44,778 bases of DNA, taken from positions 1 through 44,778 of the forward strand of contig CAYHWW010000011.1 of assembly GCA_964360145.1 (NCBI GenBank). The letters are read 5' to 3'. The position numbers and the translations under genes are program-made. The first letter of the stretch is position 1, and each line of letters opens with the position of its first letter. A model generated the notes under the pieces. The model saw only the letters and a program-made list of their open reading frames with translations. It ran no database searches and had not been told where the DNA came from. The DNA comes from CAYHWW01 sp964360145. Its GTDB lineage: Bacteria > Bdellovibrionota > UBA1018 > CAYHWW01. This document shows positions 25,896 to 33,480 of this stretch, piece after piece.

Positions 25896-26327
25896 ATGAA
25901 ATACAGGCGTTCGAACATCCTCATCAACCGCAAGTTCCAGTTTAAGTTCGCCTTTTTCGTATGTACCTGGATCTTTGTGTTGAGCATGGTCTACCCGATC
26001 ATCATCTACAATTTGTTCGAGTTCTTTCTTAAATACGTACCCAGCGCCTCACCCGAGATGACCATGCGCATCCGCGATGTGCAAAGCCAGGTCATTTTTC
26101 TTTTGGCGCTGCTTCAACTCGTGTTTGTCGCCATCACATTTCTGATCAGCATATTTCTCAGCCATCGGATTGCAGGCCCTCTCTTCAAGCTGCGGAAATC
26201 CATGGAAGAAATCTCCCGTGGCAATTTCGATATGCGCATCACCTTCCGCAAGAACGACCATTTCGGGGAGTTGCAGGACACTTTCAATGAGATGGCGGAA
26301 CACTTGGCCGTGAGGAAGTGGAAGTAG
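25896..26327 (+). CDS. Two-helix membrane protein with HAMP domain, no output domain
   Basis: 143 residues: basic N-terminus, TM1 (KFAFFVCTWIFVLSMVYPII), a periplasmic segment of about 40 residues, TM2 (VIFLLALLQLVFVAITFLIS), then a HAMP linker with the family signature HRIAGPLFKLRKSMEEISRGNF and DHFGELQDTFNEMAEHL. The protein ends right after HAMP helix 2, so there is no kinase or methyl-accepting signalling part. Such stand-alone HAMP proteins occur in Bdellovibrionota and Myxococcota with unknown function. It is followed 5 bases later by the lytic transglycosylase gene and is likely co-transcribed. Confidence 0.85.
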   Translation: MKYRRSNILINRKFQFKFAFFVCTWIFVLSMVYPIIIYNLFEFFLKYVPSASPEMTMRIRDVQSQVIFLLALLQLVFVAITFLISIFLSHRIAGPLFKLRKSMEEISRGNFDMRITFRKNDHFGELQDTFNEMAEHLAVRKWK

Positions 26328-26332
26328 TTGTT

Positions 26333-28147
26333 ATGATGCGCGCAATGATGGCCTTCGGTGCGGGGGTGCTTTTGTCCCCGGCGGTGTACGCCGGTGATGC
26401 GCCCGCCGCCTCTGTATCATCCGCCGAAGCCTTGGTGGCCAGTGAGCCAGTGCCATCGGTGTCGCCATACCTTTCCATCGAAGAGTTGGAAAAACGCCTC
26501 AAGTACCGCCCAGAGCCATTCTTCCAGTCGCTGAAAAAAGCGTGGGATGGCATTAATGCCAAGCGTTACACCCAGGCCATTTTGGCGCTGCGCCAAGCTC
26601 CGCCCAATAAAGAATTTGAAGATTACGTGCATTACCTCAAGGGCATGGCTGAGTTGGGTTTGCTGCGCACCCATGCCGCCGCGGGGCGCAGCCCGCCCGC
26701 CATTGCCGCGGGGCTTCGCGCCATCGAGCAGCTGGGTGAGACTTTGCGTCATGAGCCCTTTACCCCGCTCACGAAGCGCGCCCAGATGAACTTGGCTGAA
26801 GCTGAAATCGAGACCGCCGAGCATCTCACCGGCGCAAAACAAGCACCCAGGGCCCGGCTGCTGTTTGAGTCCGGGTTCTTGCGCCTCTCCCAGCAGGAGC
26901 TCCTGGTCCTCGTCCCCCAGAAGAGCATCATTACCTACGCTCTCATTTGCGAGAAAAAGCCAACGGAGATTTGCGGAACCTGGGTTGAGCGCCTCTCGGT
27001 TTATCTCGATAAAAGCGAGGACCTCAGAGCAGTGCGCAAGGCACTGGCCCTGAAGCCGTCGGTGCGCCCGCCCAAAAAACCCAATCGCACTTACAGCGTG
27101 GCGCTCGACCTGCAGGCCTTCAGTAAGGGTTATTTTCAGTACATCGCGGGTGATTATTATGGCGCCTACGAGGCTTGGTACGAGCTCTTGAAAGAGTACC
27201 CCAACACCAACATCAAGCTCCGCACGAAGTTTTGGATGGGTCGCGCCGCCCAGCGGACGAAGCATAACTTACAGGCGCTGACCCTCTACAAAGAAGTGAT
27301 CCGAGATGCGCCGTTCTCGTATTATGCGATGCTTTCTTCCTGGTTCAGCAACATCGACGTGCTCCGCATGGTGGATGCATCGTTACCCACGGCCACGCGG
27401 GAGCCGCAGAACGCGCTGCCACAGGAGCTCATGCAGGTGCGTCGTGCTGAAGTGCTGGTGGCAAATGACCTGAGCGATCTTGCCCGCATGGAGCTGAAAG
27501 ATGTGCGTATTGCTGAAGCAATGCCCAACGAATTTCTTGTTTATCTCGCCTACCTCAATCATCGCGCTCGCTCCCATCGGGTGGTGAGCGCCATCTATGG
27601 CGAGCTCTCATCCCGCGGATACACGGGGCTCTTCTCGAGTTTCGGCGAAAAGCTTCTTTTCCCCACGACCTACATCAGCGCAGTGAGCAGGGCCGCCAGT
27701 GAGCAGAAAATCGACCCCCTCATTGCCCTCTCCATCATCAAGCAGGAGTCATCCTTCGACCAAGAGGCCGTATCCCCCGCCAATGCCTATGGTCTCATGC
27801 AGATCATCCGCCCCACGGCTAAAGAGCTGGATCCACGGGTGACCGTCAGTGAGCTTCTCATGCCTGAGCGCAACATCAGGCTTGGTACCAAGTACATTGC
27901 CCAGCTCTTGAAGCGCTATAGCGGCAGCCTTGTTCACGCTCTTGCCGCCTACAATGCGGGTCCCCACAATGCGGACCGCTGGCGCCGCGACATCTCGCCG
28001 GATCTGCCCGTGGAGGAGTACATCGAACTGATCACATACAAAGAAACTCGTGAATACGTGCAGAACATCATCCGCAATCGTTACTGGTACGGCCGCATCA
28101 TCAACGGCGAGCCTGTGAACGATTTGAAAAAACTGTCCACGATGTAG
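26333..28147 (+). CDS. Soluble lytic murein transglycosylase (Slt70-like)
   Basis: 604 residues from ATG 26333. A signal peptide (MMRAMMAFGAGVLLSPAVYAG), a long helical superhelix (about 40-430, TPR-like) and a C-terminal SLT catalytic domain follow in the Slt70 order. Catalytic residue E472 lies in SIIKQESSFD; the other family motifs are AYGLMQI, NIRLGTKYI, LAAYNAGPHNADRW and ITYKETREYVQNI. It cleaves the glycan strands of peptidoglycan in the periplasm to leave 1,6-anhydroMurNAc ends. It is downstream of the HAMP gene and convergent with ychF. Confidence 0.93.
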   Translation: MMRAMMAFGAGVLLSPAVYAGDAPAASVSSAEALVASEPVPSVSPYLSIEELEKRLKYRPEPFFQSLKKAWDGINAKRYTQAILALRQAPPNKEFEDYVHYLKGMAELGLLRTHAAAGRSPPAIAAGLRAIEQLGETLRHEPFTPLTKRAQMNLAEAEIETAEHLTGAKQAPRARLLFESGFLRLSQQELLVLVPQKSIITYALICEKKPTEICGTWVERLSVYLDKSEDLRAVRKALALKPSVRPPKKPNRTYSVALDLQAFSKGYFQYIAGDYYGAYEAWYELLKEYPNTNIKLRTKFWMGRAAQRTKHNLQALTLYKEVIRDAPFSYYAMLSSWFSNIDVLRMVDASLPTATREPQNALPQELMQVRRAEVLVANDLSDLARMELKDVRIAEAMPNEFLVYLAYLNHRARSHRVVSAIYGELSSRGYTGLFSSFGEKLLFPTTYISAVSRAASEQKIDPLIALSIIKQESSFDQEAVSPANAYGLMQIIRPTAKELDPRVTVSELLMPERNIRLGTKYIAQLLKRYSGSLVHALAAYNAGPHNADRWRRDISPDLPVEEYIELITYKETREYVQNIIRNRYWYGRIINGEPVNDLKKLSTM

Positions 28148-28156
28148 GTTAGGGCC

Positions 28157-29269
28157 CTACACGTTGAAGCGGAAGTGCATGACGTCGCCGTCTTTCACTA
28201 CGTAATCCTTGCCTTCGATCTTAAGCAGGCCCTTATCCCGCAGCGCGCTTTCGGAGCCGTACTTGAAGATATCATCGCAGTGATATACTTCTGCGCGAAT
28301 GAAACCCTTTTCGAAGTCCGTATGGATGACGCCGGCGGCTTCGGGGGCCTTGGCCCCTTTGCGCACGGTCCAGGCACGGGTTTCTTTTTCGCCCGCGGTG
28401 AAATACGTGAAGAGGCCCAGAAGGGTGTAGGCGGCGCGGATGACGCGGGCGAGGCCGGGCTCTTCAAGGCCCATGTCCTTCAAGAAGGCTTCGCGCTCGG
28501 TGGGGTCATCAATGCCCGCGACTTCGCTCTCAAGCTTGCCGCAAATGGCGACAACCTGGGAACCTTCATCGGCGGCGATTTTTTTCACGGTCATGTAATG
28601 GGGGTTGGACTCAGGGTTGTTGATGGTTTTTTCATCGAGGTTCGCGACGTAGAGCACTTTTTTGGCCGTGATGAAGTGGAAGTCATTGATGGAGGCTAGT
28701 TCTTCTTCGGTGAGGCCCAGGGATCGCACGGGTCTGCCGCTCTCCAGGGCGGGGCGCACGCGTTGAAGAACACCAAGGGTTGCCGCCACTTTTTTGTCGC
28801 CCTGCTTGGCGCGTTTTTCAGTGTCATTCCAGCGCTTAGTCACAGCCTCAAGGTCAGCAAGCATGAGTTCGGTGTCGATGACTTCGATGTCGCGCTGGGG
28901 GTTCACGGAGCCCTCGACGTGAACGATGTTGCCGTCCTCAAAGCAGCGCACCACGTGGGCGATGGCATTCACTTCCCGGATATGGCCGAGAAACTGGTTG
29001 CCCAGGCCCTCACCCTTGCTGGCCCCCTTCACGAGGCCTGCGATGTCCATGAACTTCATGATGGTTGGAATTTCGACTTTGGTACCCACGATCTTAGCGA
29101 GACGGGGGATGCGGGGATCAGGCACCTTCACGACGCCCTCATTGGGGTTGATGGTGCAGAAGGGGTAGTTAGCGGCCTCGGCCTGGGCGCCGGTGCCTGC
29201 GGTCAACGCATTGAAGATGGTGGATTTGCCCACGTTGGGCAGGCCGACGATGCCGCATTCAAGAGCCAT
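28157..29269 (-). CDS. ychF: YchF/Ola1 family ribosome-associated ATPase
   Basis: 370 residues, the normal length. The P-loop GLPNVGKST, DIAGLVKGASKGEGLGNQFL (switch/G3 region), a coiled-coil insertion (about 130-200) and the C-terminal TGS domain (KGFIRAEVYHCDDIF) are all present. YchF hydrolyses ATP rather than GTP and acts in oxidative-stress and translation control. The stop lies 10 bases from the convergent slt gene. The 5' end overlaps pth by 11 bases; ychF-pth pairing is common in bacteria. Confidence 0.96.
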   Translation of the reverse strand: MALECGIVGLPNVGKSTIFNALTAGTGAQAEAANYPFCTINPNEGVVKVPDPRIPRLAKIVGTKVEIPTIMKFMDIAGLVKGASKGEGLGNQFLGHIREVNAIAHVVRCFEDGNIVHVEGSVNPQRDIEVIDTELMLADLEAVTKRWNDTEKRAKQGDKKVAATLGVLQRVRPALESGRPVRSLGLTEEELASINDFHFITAKKVLYVANLDEKTINNPESNPHYMTVKKIAADEGSQVVAICGKLESEVAGIDDPTEREAFLKDMGLEEPGLARVIRAAYTLLGLFTYFTAGEKETRAWTVRKGAKAPEAAGVIHTDFEKGFIRAEVYHCDDIFKYGSESALRDKGLLKIEGKDYVVKDGDVMHFRFNV

Positions 29270-29837
29270 TGTCTCTCCTGTTGAAAGTGTTCATGGTCCG
29301 GGCGAAAGAGCCGTTGAGGAAGGCGTCAATGGCCTCCTGGGCCCGGATCAAAATGTCTTCTAGTGAGCGCTTCTCATGGGCCGAAAACGAACTCAAGACA
29401 TAATCGGCCACATCATGTTCCGCGTGCTCAGGGCGCCCGATGCCCAGGCGGACTCTGGAATACCCATTGCTACCCAAATGCTGAGTAAGGGATTTCAAAC
29501 CATTGTGGCCACCATCACCGCCGCCCACTTTAAGGCGTATCTGGCCAAGAGGGAACTCCAGCTCGTCGTGGAGCGCCAGGATGTCTTCCGGCGCCACTTT
29601 GAAAAAAGATGAAAGGGACTGCACAGCCTCGCCACTCGAATTCATGAATGTCAGGGGCTTTTGAAGAAGCACATCTTCGCCTGTTTTCGTGCGCACCTTG
29701 CACCAGAGGCTTTTATGGCCTTCTTTGAGTGAAGCGCCAGCACGTGCGGCGTACATGTCGAGGGCCATGAAGCCGATGTTGTGTCGCGTATTTTCGTAGC
29801 GGGAACCCGGGTTGCCCAGGCCGACGATGAGCTTCAC
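29259..29837 (-). CDS. pth: Peptidyl-tRNA hydrolase
   Basis: 192 residues. Motifs include IVGLGNPGSRYENTRHNIGF with the catalytic histidine, FMNSSGEAV, LHDELEFPLGQIRLKVGGGDGGHNGLKS and RLGIGRPEH. It releases peptides from tRNAs that fall off ribosomes. It lies between prs (4-base overlap) and ychF (11-base overlap), a classic neighbourhood. Confidence 0.96.
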   Translation of the reverse strand: MKLIVGLGNPGSRYENTRHNIGFMALDMYAARAGASLKEGHKSLWCKVRTKTGEDVLLQKPLTFMNSSGEAVQSLSSFFKVAPEDILALHDELEFPLGQIRLKVGGGDGGHNGLKSLTQHLGSNGYSRVRLGIGRPEHAEHDVADYVLSSFSAHEKRSLEDILIRAQEAIDAFLNGSFARTMNTFNRRDNGS

Positions 29838-30778
29838 AGGAAGAGCGAGCTCACCGAGTCGTAATTGTGAATGCGACGGATGGCCTCAGCTAAGATGCTC
29901 GATACGCTCAAAATCACGATTTTGTCGCATTTCCGCGCTTCTGTGCCGAGGGGGATGGAATCCGTGAGGATGACCTTCTCCAGGTTGCTGTTGGCGATGC
30001 GCTCCACGGCGGGGCCACTCAGCACCGCGTGGGTGGCAAGGGCGTAAACCTTTGTGGCACCATGCTGTTTCACGGCCCCGGCGGCTTCTGTTAGCGTGCC
30101 GGCGGTGTCGATCATGTCGTCGAGGATGATGGCCACCTTGCCCTCAACGTTGCCGACGAGATTCATGGCCTTGGCCACGTTGGGGCCCGTGCGGCGTTTG
30201 TCGATCATGGCCACGGAGGCATCGAGGCGCTTGGCAAAGGCCCGGGCACGTTCCACGCCACCAGCGTCAGGGGAAACGAAGACGATGTCGCTGCATAGGG
30301 CACCGAATTGCTCTTTGATATATTCGTGTTGCACCGGCGAGGCGAAGAGGTTGTCGAAGGGGATGTTGAAGAAGCCCTGGATCTGGCCTGCGTGGAGGTC
30401 CATGGAGACCACCCGCGAGGTGCCCGCCGCGGTGAGGAGGTCGGCCACGAGCTTTGCCGTGATGGGGGTGCGGGGCGCCACCTTGCGATCCTGGCGGGCG
30501 TAGCCGTAGTAGGGGATCACCGTGGTGATGCTGTTCACAGATGCGCGCTTCAGGGCATCGACGATGACCAGGAGTTCCATGAGGTTATCGTTCACCGGGG
30601 CGCAGGTGGATTGGATGATGTAGACGTCCCGGCCCCGGACGTTCTCTTTGATTTCGACGAAGATCTCGCCATCGCTGAAGCGGCGGGTTTGGAGCTCTCC
30701 CAGCGTTGTGCCCAGTTTCTCAGCGATTTTCGCCGCTAACGCAGTGTTGGAGCTGCCGGAAAACAGACACAAACGCAT
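29834..30778 (-). CDS. prs: Ribose-phosphate pyrophosphokinase
   Basis: 314 residues. The enzyme makes PRPP from ribose 5-phosphate and ATP. Signatures are FSDGEIFVEIKENVRGRDV, the PRPP-synthetase motif VIPYYGYARQDRK, DLHAGQIQGFF, and the PRPP-binding loop ILDDMIDTAGTL. First gene of prs-pth-ychF. The spacing of 56 bases from the upstream repressor gene leaves room for its own promoter, but none is obvious by eye. Confidence 0.97.
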   Translation of the reverse strand: MRLCLFSGSSNTALAAKIAEKLGTTLGELQTRRFSDGEIFVEIKENVRGRDVYIIQSTCAPVNDNLMELLVIVDALKRASVNSITTVIPYYGYARQDRKVAPRTPITAKLVADLLTAAGTSRVVSMDLHAGQIQGFFNIPFDNLFASPVQHEYIKEQFGALCSDIVFVSPDAGGVERARAFAKRLDASVAMIDKRRTGPNVAKAMNLVGNVEGKVAIILDDMIDTAGTLTEAAGAVKQHGATKVYALATHAVLSGPAVERIANSNLEKVILTDSIPLGTEARKCDKIVILSVSSILAEAIRRIHNYDSVSSLFL

Positions 30779-30834
30779 GCAACGCTATTACCACGGGGGT
30801 GGAATGTGGGGCAATGAAGGAATGGAGTCAGCGC

Positions 30835-31653
30835 TTAGAGCACCCGGAGCAGCTCCGCCACGATCTTGATGTGTTCCGCGTCAGAGGCGGTGATGACGAT
30901 GGGTTCAAAATCGGGGTTGAGGGGCGAGAGCACCACTTGCGAGTGGGCCCAGGCGCCATCCGGGGCCATGACCTTGGCCGAGGAATAGCGCTTCACGGTA
31001 TAGGCCCCCCCGGTTTCGGGGTCCGCGGCACCGCGATATTGAGCGAGCACGATCTTGCCTTGACGGGTGCCCGAGGGGTGGGCCCGGAAGAGCAGGAGGT
31101 CGCCGGAGTGGATTTTCGGCTCCATGGATCTCCCCATGGCCCGGGCGATGAAGAGGTTGCGATTGGTGGTGGCGCCTGTTTTCAGGCCATCGACGGCCAC
31201 CCAGCCCTCGGGCTCCACGGCTTCGCCTCCACCGAAATAGCCCGCGGCGGCCTTCAGCGAGAAAACTGGCAGCATGGTCTTATAGGCCTGCTTGCGGGCG
31301 AAGAGGTCGTCATAGGGGAGCATCTTCAGCGACTTGCCAGGCCGCAGGATGGGCTCGGGGGTGGTCCCTGCCTCGGCGGTATCCAAGTCGAAGAGCCCCT
31401 CCAGGGGAAAGTCCAAGAGCTCCTTGGGGTGGATGCGCAGGGTTTGGGCGTAGCGAAAGAGGGAGGCCACGGTGATGGCCCCGTCCCCCTTCTCTAGGCG
31501 TGAGATGACACTGGTGCTTTGGTCGGATTCCTTGGCCATGCGATCCATGGAATAGCCATTCCGCTTTCTGAGGCGGGCGCAATGCTGCCCCAGCCCCTTT
31601 AAGAGGGGGTCATTTCGGTAGCGGACGTGAGTCTTTTTACGCCGTGTGGCCAC
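30835..31653 (-). CDS. LexA/CI-like self-cleaving repressor (HTH-S24)
   Basis: 272 residues from a GTG at 31653. The N-terminal XRE helix-turn-helix spans about 20-78 (RKRNGYSMDRMAKESDQSTSVISRLE). The C-terminal S24 domain has the Ala-Gly cleavage site AAAGYFGG (A137-G138), catalytic serine S176 in GRSMEPKIHSGD and catalytic lysine K221 in YTVKRYSS, so RecA-stimulated autocleavage is plausible. It is a phage-CI- or ImmR-style regulator rather than canonical LexA, whose helix-turn-helix differs. The divergent neighbour is a degenerate receiver-domain gene with two palindromes between them. A TATTCT -10 would place the start almost at the GTG (leaderless message), which is speculative. Confidence 0.9.
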   Translation of the reverse strand: MATRRKKTHVRYRNDPLLKGLGQHCARLRKRNGYSMDRMAKESDQSTSVISRLEKGDGAITVASLFRYAQTLRIHPKELLDFPLEGLFDLDTAEAGTTPEPILRPGKSLKMLPYDDLFARKQAYKTMLPVFSLKAAAGYFGGGEAVEPEGWVAVDGLKTGATTNRNLFIARAMGRSMEPKIHSGDLLLFRAHPSGTRQGKIVLAQYRGAADPETGGAYTVKRYSSAKVMAPDGAWAHSQVVLSPLNPDFEPIVITASDAEHIKIVAELLRVL

Positions 31654-31686
31654 CAGAGAATAGTAACGGGCGCATCAAATTGAACT

Positions 31687-31723
31687 TTCTTTAATAAGAA
31701 CAAAATGTATTCTTTAATAAGAA
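31687..31723. promoter_or_regulatory. Two copies of a 14-bp palindromic operator candidate
   Basis: TTCTTTAATAAGAA occurs at 31687-31700 and again at 31710-31723, 23 bases apart, about two helical turns. Each copy is itself an inverted repeat (TTCTT-TAAT-AAGAA). They fill the gap between the repressor and receiver genes; the second touches the receiver ATG. They are the natural binding sites for the divergent XRE repressor, by inference. Confidence 0.65.
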
Positions 31724-32106
31724 TGAGTAAGCCGAAAATACTGCTCGTGGAAAGCGATGGGACTGAGAGTCGCGTGTTTGTGGAAACTTGCGAGTGCCAC
31801 GGATTAGAAGTGATGGTGGTGGCCAACGGCCACGAGGCCGTGAGTGCCATGGAGAATCAGGCGAATGGCATCGACTTGGTTGTGACTGAGCTGGCCATGG
31901 CCGAGGGGGACGGCCTGTGGTTGCAGAAGTGGATGCGAACGAACCGGCCTCGGATACCCATCATTCTGACTACGGGGTGTTTTGCGGCGCAAAACACCCA
32001 GGTGCGGGGCCTGTTCGACCGGGTTTTCGAAAAGCCCCTGGGGCCTGATCAGTGGCAGCAGATTCTTTTTTTAGCGGTGTTGGGGGCTCGCGTTCGGAGT
32101 CGCTAA
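31723..32106 (+). CDS. Degenerate receiver-domain (CheY-like) protein
   Basis: 127 residues from ATG 31723 (an ATG at 31705 in frame would lie between the two operator copies; neither has a clear ribosome site). It is a single receiver domain: ILLVES at strand 1, DLVVTELAM at strand 3, the Thr at T83/T84 in ILTTG and lysine K104 in FEKPL. The phospho-acceptor aspartate is replaced by glutamate (E56), and the acidic pair reads E10-S11 instead of D-D, so it is unlikely to be phosphorylated in the usual way. There is no output domain. Its operators are shared with the divergent repressor. It overlaps the convergent beta-barrel gene by 4 bases. Confidence 0.83.
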   Translation: MSKPKILLVESDGTESRVFVETCECHGLEVMVVANGHEAVSAMENQANGIDLVVTELAMAEGDGLWLQKWMRTNRPRIPIILTTGCFAAQNTQVRGLFDRVFEKPLGPDQWQQILFLAVLGARVRSR

Positions 32107-32672
32107 GTATTTATTTGCCGCAGAGTATTCTTGTCTGTGTGGTGGAAAACGTCGGGCCTGTCTTTGAGCTTCAATAGGGTATCTTGTTCATAGGTGAAGC
32201 TCTTGCCGTCGGTGGCGACGGTGATGGTGAGGTTGAAGCCCACGATTTTGAATTCCTTTTCCAGGAACAGGTTATGCACGATGCCGTAGCAGGGGGAGCC
32301 CTCTTTGGCAGCGACGGTGAAGGACCGGGCCGAGGGTTCCGCGCTGCCGCCAGCCATAAGGGCGATGCCCCGAGGGATGACGAAGCTCTTCATGACCTGT
32401 TGATCTCGGGCGTCCCAGAGCCAATAACCCATGTCTTCGTGGAAGGAGGCGTCTTCGCCGATGCGCCAGGCCATGGTGGAATACCTCAGTCCGTAGAGGC
32501 ATTGTTCGTGGTTATTCACCGGGCCTACGGGTTCGAAAACCATGCGCTCCCGATAAAGATTATTTTCAGTGCCGCGATCGTCGGACGGCGCCACATCGAG
32601 GCCTTTGTCGCCCTCCCAGATGCCCACAAGAGGGGCCAGTGGCCCTAGATTCGCGAGAATTTCTGTCGTCAT
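32103..32672 (-). CDS. Nitrobindin-like heme-binding beta-barrel (FABP-like) protein
   Basis: 189 residues from the second of two adjacent ATGs (32672), six bases after GGAGG. The N-terminal GIWEGDKG resembles the GxWxGxG motif of the nitrobindin/THAP4-like family. The family's antiparallel barrel pattern follows: LRYSTMAWRIGEDASFHEDMGYWLWD, VMKSFVIPRGIALMAGG, FTYEQDTLLKLKDRPDVFHHTDKNTL. The histidines near the C-terminus could bind heme as in nitrobindins, but this is inferred from the family. A longer in-frame start would run across the tRNA-Gln gene and is rejected. Confidence 0.72.
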   Translation of the reverse strand: MTTEILANLGPLAPLVGIWEGDKGLDVAPSDDRGTENNLYRERMVFEPVGPVNNHEQCLYGLRYSTMAWRIGEDASFHEDMGYWLWDARDQQVMKSFVIPRGIALMAGGSAEPSARSFTVAAKEGSPCYGIVHNLFLEKEFKIVGFNLTITVATDGKSFTYEQDTLLKLKDRPDVFHHTDKNTLRQINT

Positions 32673-32802
32673 CATGAGCCTCCCAGGCAGAGAATCATTA
32701 GCGGAGAAAAGCCAAGTTTCCAACGAAACCTTGAGCTTGCCTCTGACGGTCTTGCCGTGTAAGTTGCAACCGAATGCGATGATCCAGACCACTTCTGTGT
32801 GG

Positions 32803-32877
32803 TGGGGTGTCGACAAGTGGTAAGTCTCTGGATTTTGATTCCAGCATTCCAAGGTTCGAATCCTTGCACCCCAACCA
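32803..32877 (+). tRNA. tRNA-Gln (TTG)
   Basis: Acceptor TGGGGTG/CACCCCA, anticodon stem CTGGA/TCCAG with loop TTTTGAT (anticodon TTG), T arm CAAGG/CCTTG with TTCGAAT, discriminator A and encoded CCA. Its last nine bases are part of a 46-bp repeat and its 3' third is copied in reverse just downstream, which marks it as an integration site. Confidence 0.94.
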
Positions 32878-32934
32878 CTTAAATCTTTGTAGCTTCGCGA
32901 CCCAATCTGAGTGGTTGGGGTGCAAGGATTCGAA
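32855..32934. repeat. 25-bp perfect inverted repeat containing the tRNA-Gln 3' end
   Basis: The tRNA T-loop-to-CCA segment plus two bases (32855-32879) recurs as its exact reverse complement at 32910-32934, with a 30-base loop. In RNA this would pair the 3' end of the tRNA precursor with downstream sequence. No U tract follows. A second hairpin (GCCCGCT-AC-AGCGGGC, 32947-32962) lies just beyond. Confidence 0.9.
32869..32914 (+). repeat. 46-bp direct repeat, left copy (probable att site at tRNA-Gln)
   Basis: Starts with the last nine bases of tRNA-Gln (CCCCAACCA) and continues into flanking DNA. A copy identical in 45 of 46 bases lies at 35166-35211. This is the typical layout of an attachment core left by tRNA-targeted integration. 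Confidence 0.8.
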
Positions 32935-32951
32935 AGGTTTGCGCCGGCCCG

Positions 32952-33107
32952 CTACAGCGGGCTGAGCGACCCGGAAGGGCTTGAGAGGTAAGGCCAATTC
33001 GTAAACTGAACGGCTTCCCAGTCGGACCAAAGTTTAAACACCCCGTCCGAGTCGGAAGCTTTTAGTGGGAAAAGTTGAATCTCAGGTGGTTCTGAAACTG
33101 GGTTCAT
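32952..33107 (-). pseudogene. Truncated GNAT acetyltransferase (N-terminal fragment)
   Basis: About 51 residues from ATG 33107. The reading LFPLKASDSDGVFKLWSD followed by AVQFTNWPYLSS has the look of the first strand and helices of a Gcn5-type acetyltransferase. It then runs into unrelated sequence (PSGSLSPL) and a stop, near the hairpin and inverted repeat by the tRNA. The acetyl-CoA binding motif is absent, so the gene is broken, probably by the rearrangement that built the islet. The family call rests on a short stretch. Confidence 0.5.
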
Positions 33108-33480
33108 GGGCTTCGATAGTAAGATCCATCGGGGCGTTTGGAAATAAATTCCTAGTTTTTGAGCAGACGGGCGCAGGCATAGGTCGCGAAAGCAAAGGAT
33201 TTTAAGGCAAGGAAACCAGAGCACTGATTTTACAGGATAAGTGCTCCGATTTTCCCAAGTCTCAAGCTATCATGCGGGGCCAAAAACTCGGGTCATGTCC
33301 TGCGATCGAACGTAACGTCACGGTGTCGAAGCCAGTACCAGAGATGCACTCTGAAGCCGTTCGCCATCCGCTTTCGCGCCGGGTTGTGTGCTTTTGAAAT
33401 TGGTGAAGCAGGTCAAATGACCGCATACAGGCAAATCGTGCCTACATAAGCAAAGGGACCAAGAAAACCGATGCGCAGTG
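33108..33480. other. Non-coding islet DNA, nothing recognised
   Basis: About 370 bases between the acetyltransferase fragment and the methyltransferase. Short frames exist but none has a ribosome site or recognisable product. It presumably holds the promoter of the methyltransferase gene; no clear -35/-10 pair was found. Confidence 0.4.

Noticed and set aside
32698..33030. Minus-strand frame reading CKDSNLGMLESKS
   Set aside because: It is the reverse translation of the tRNA-Gln gene, a well-known false ORF pattern.
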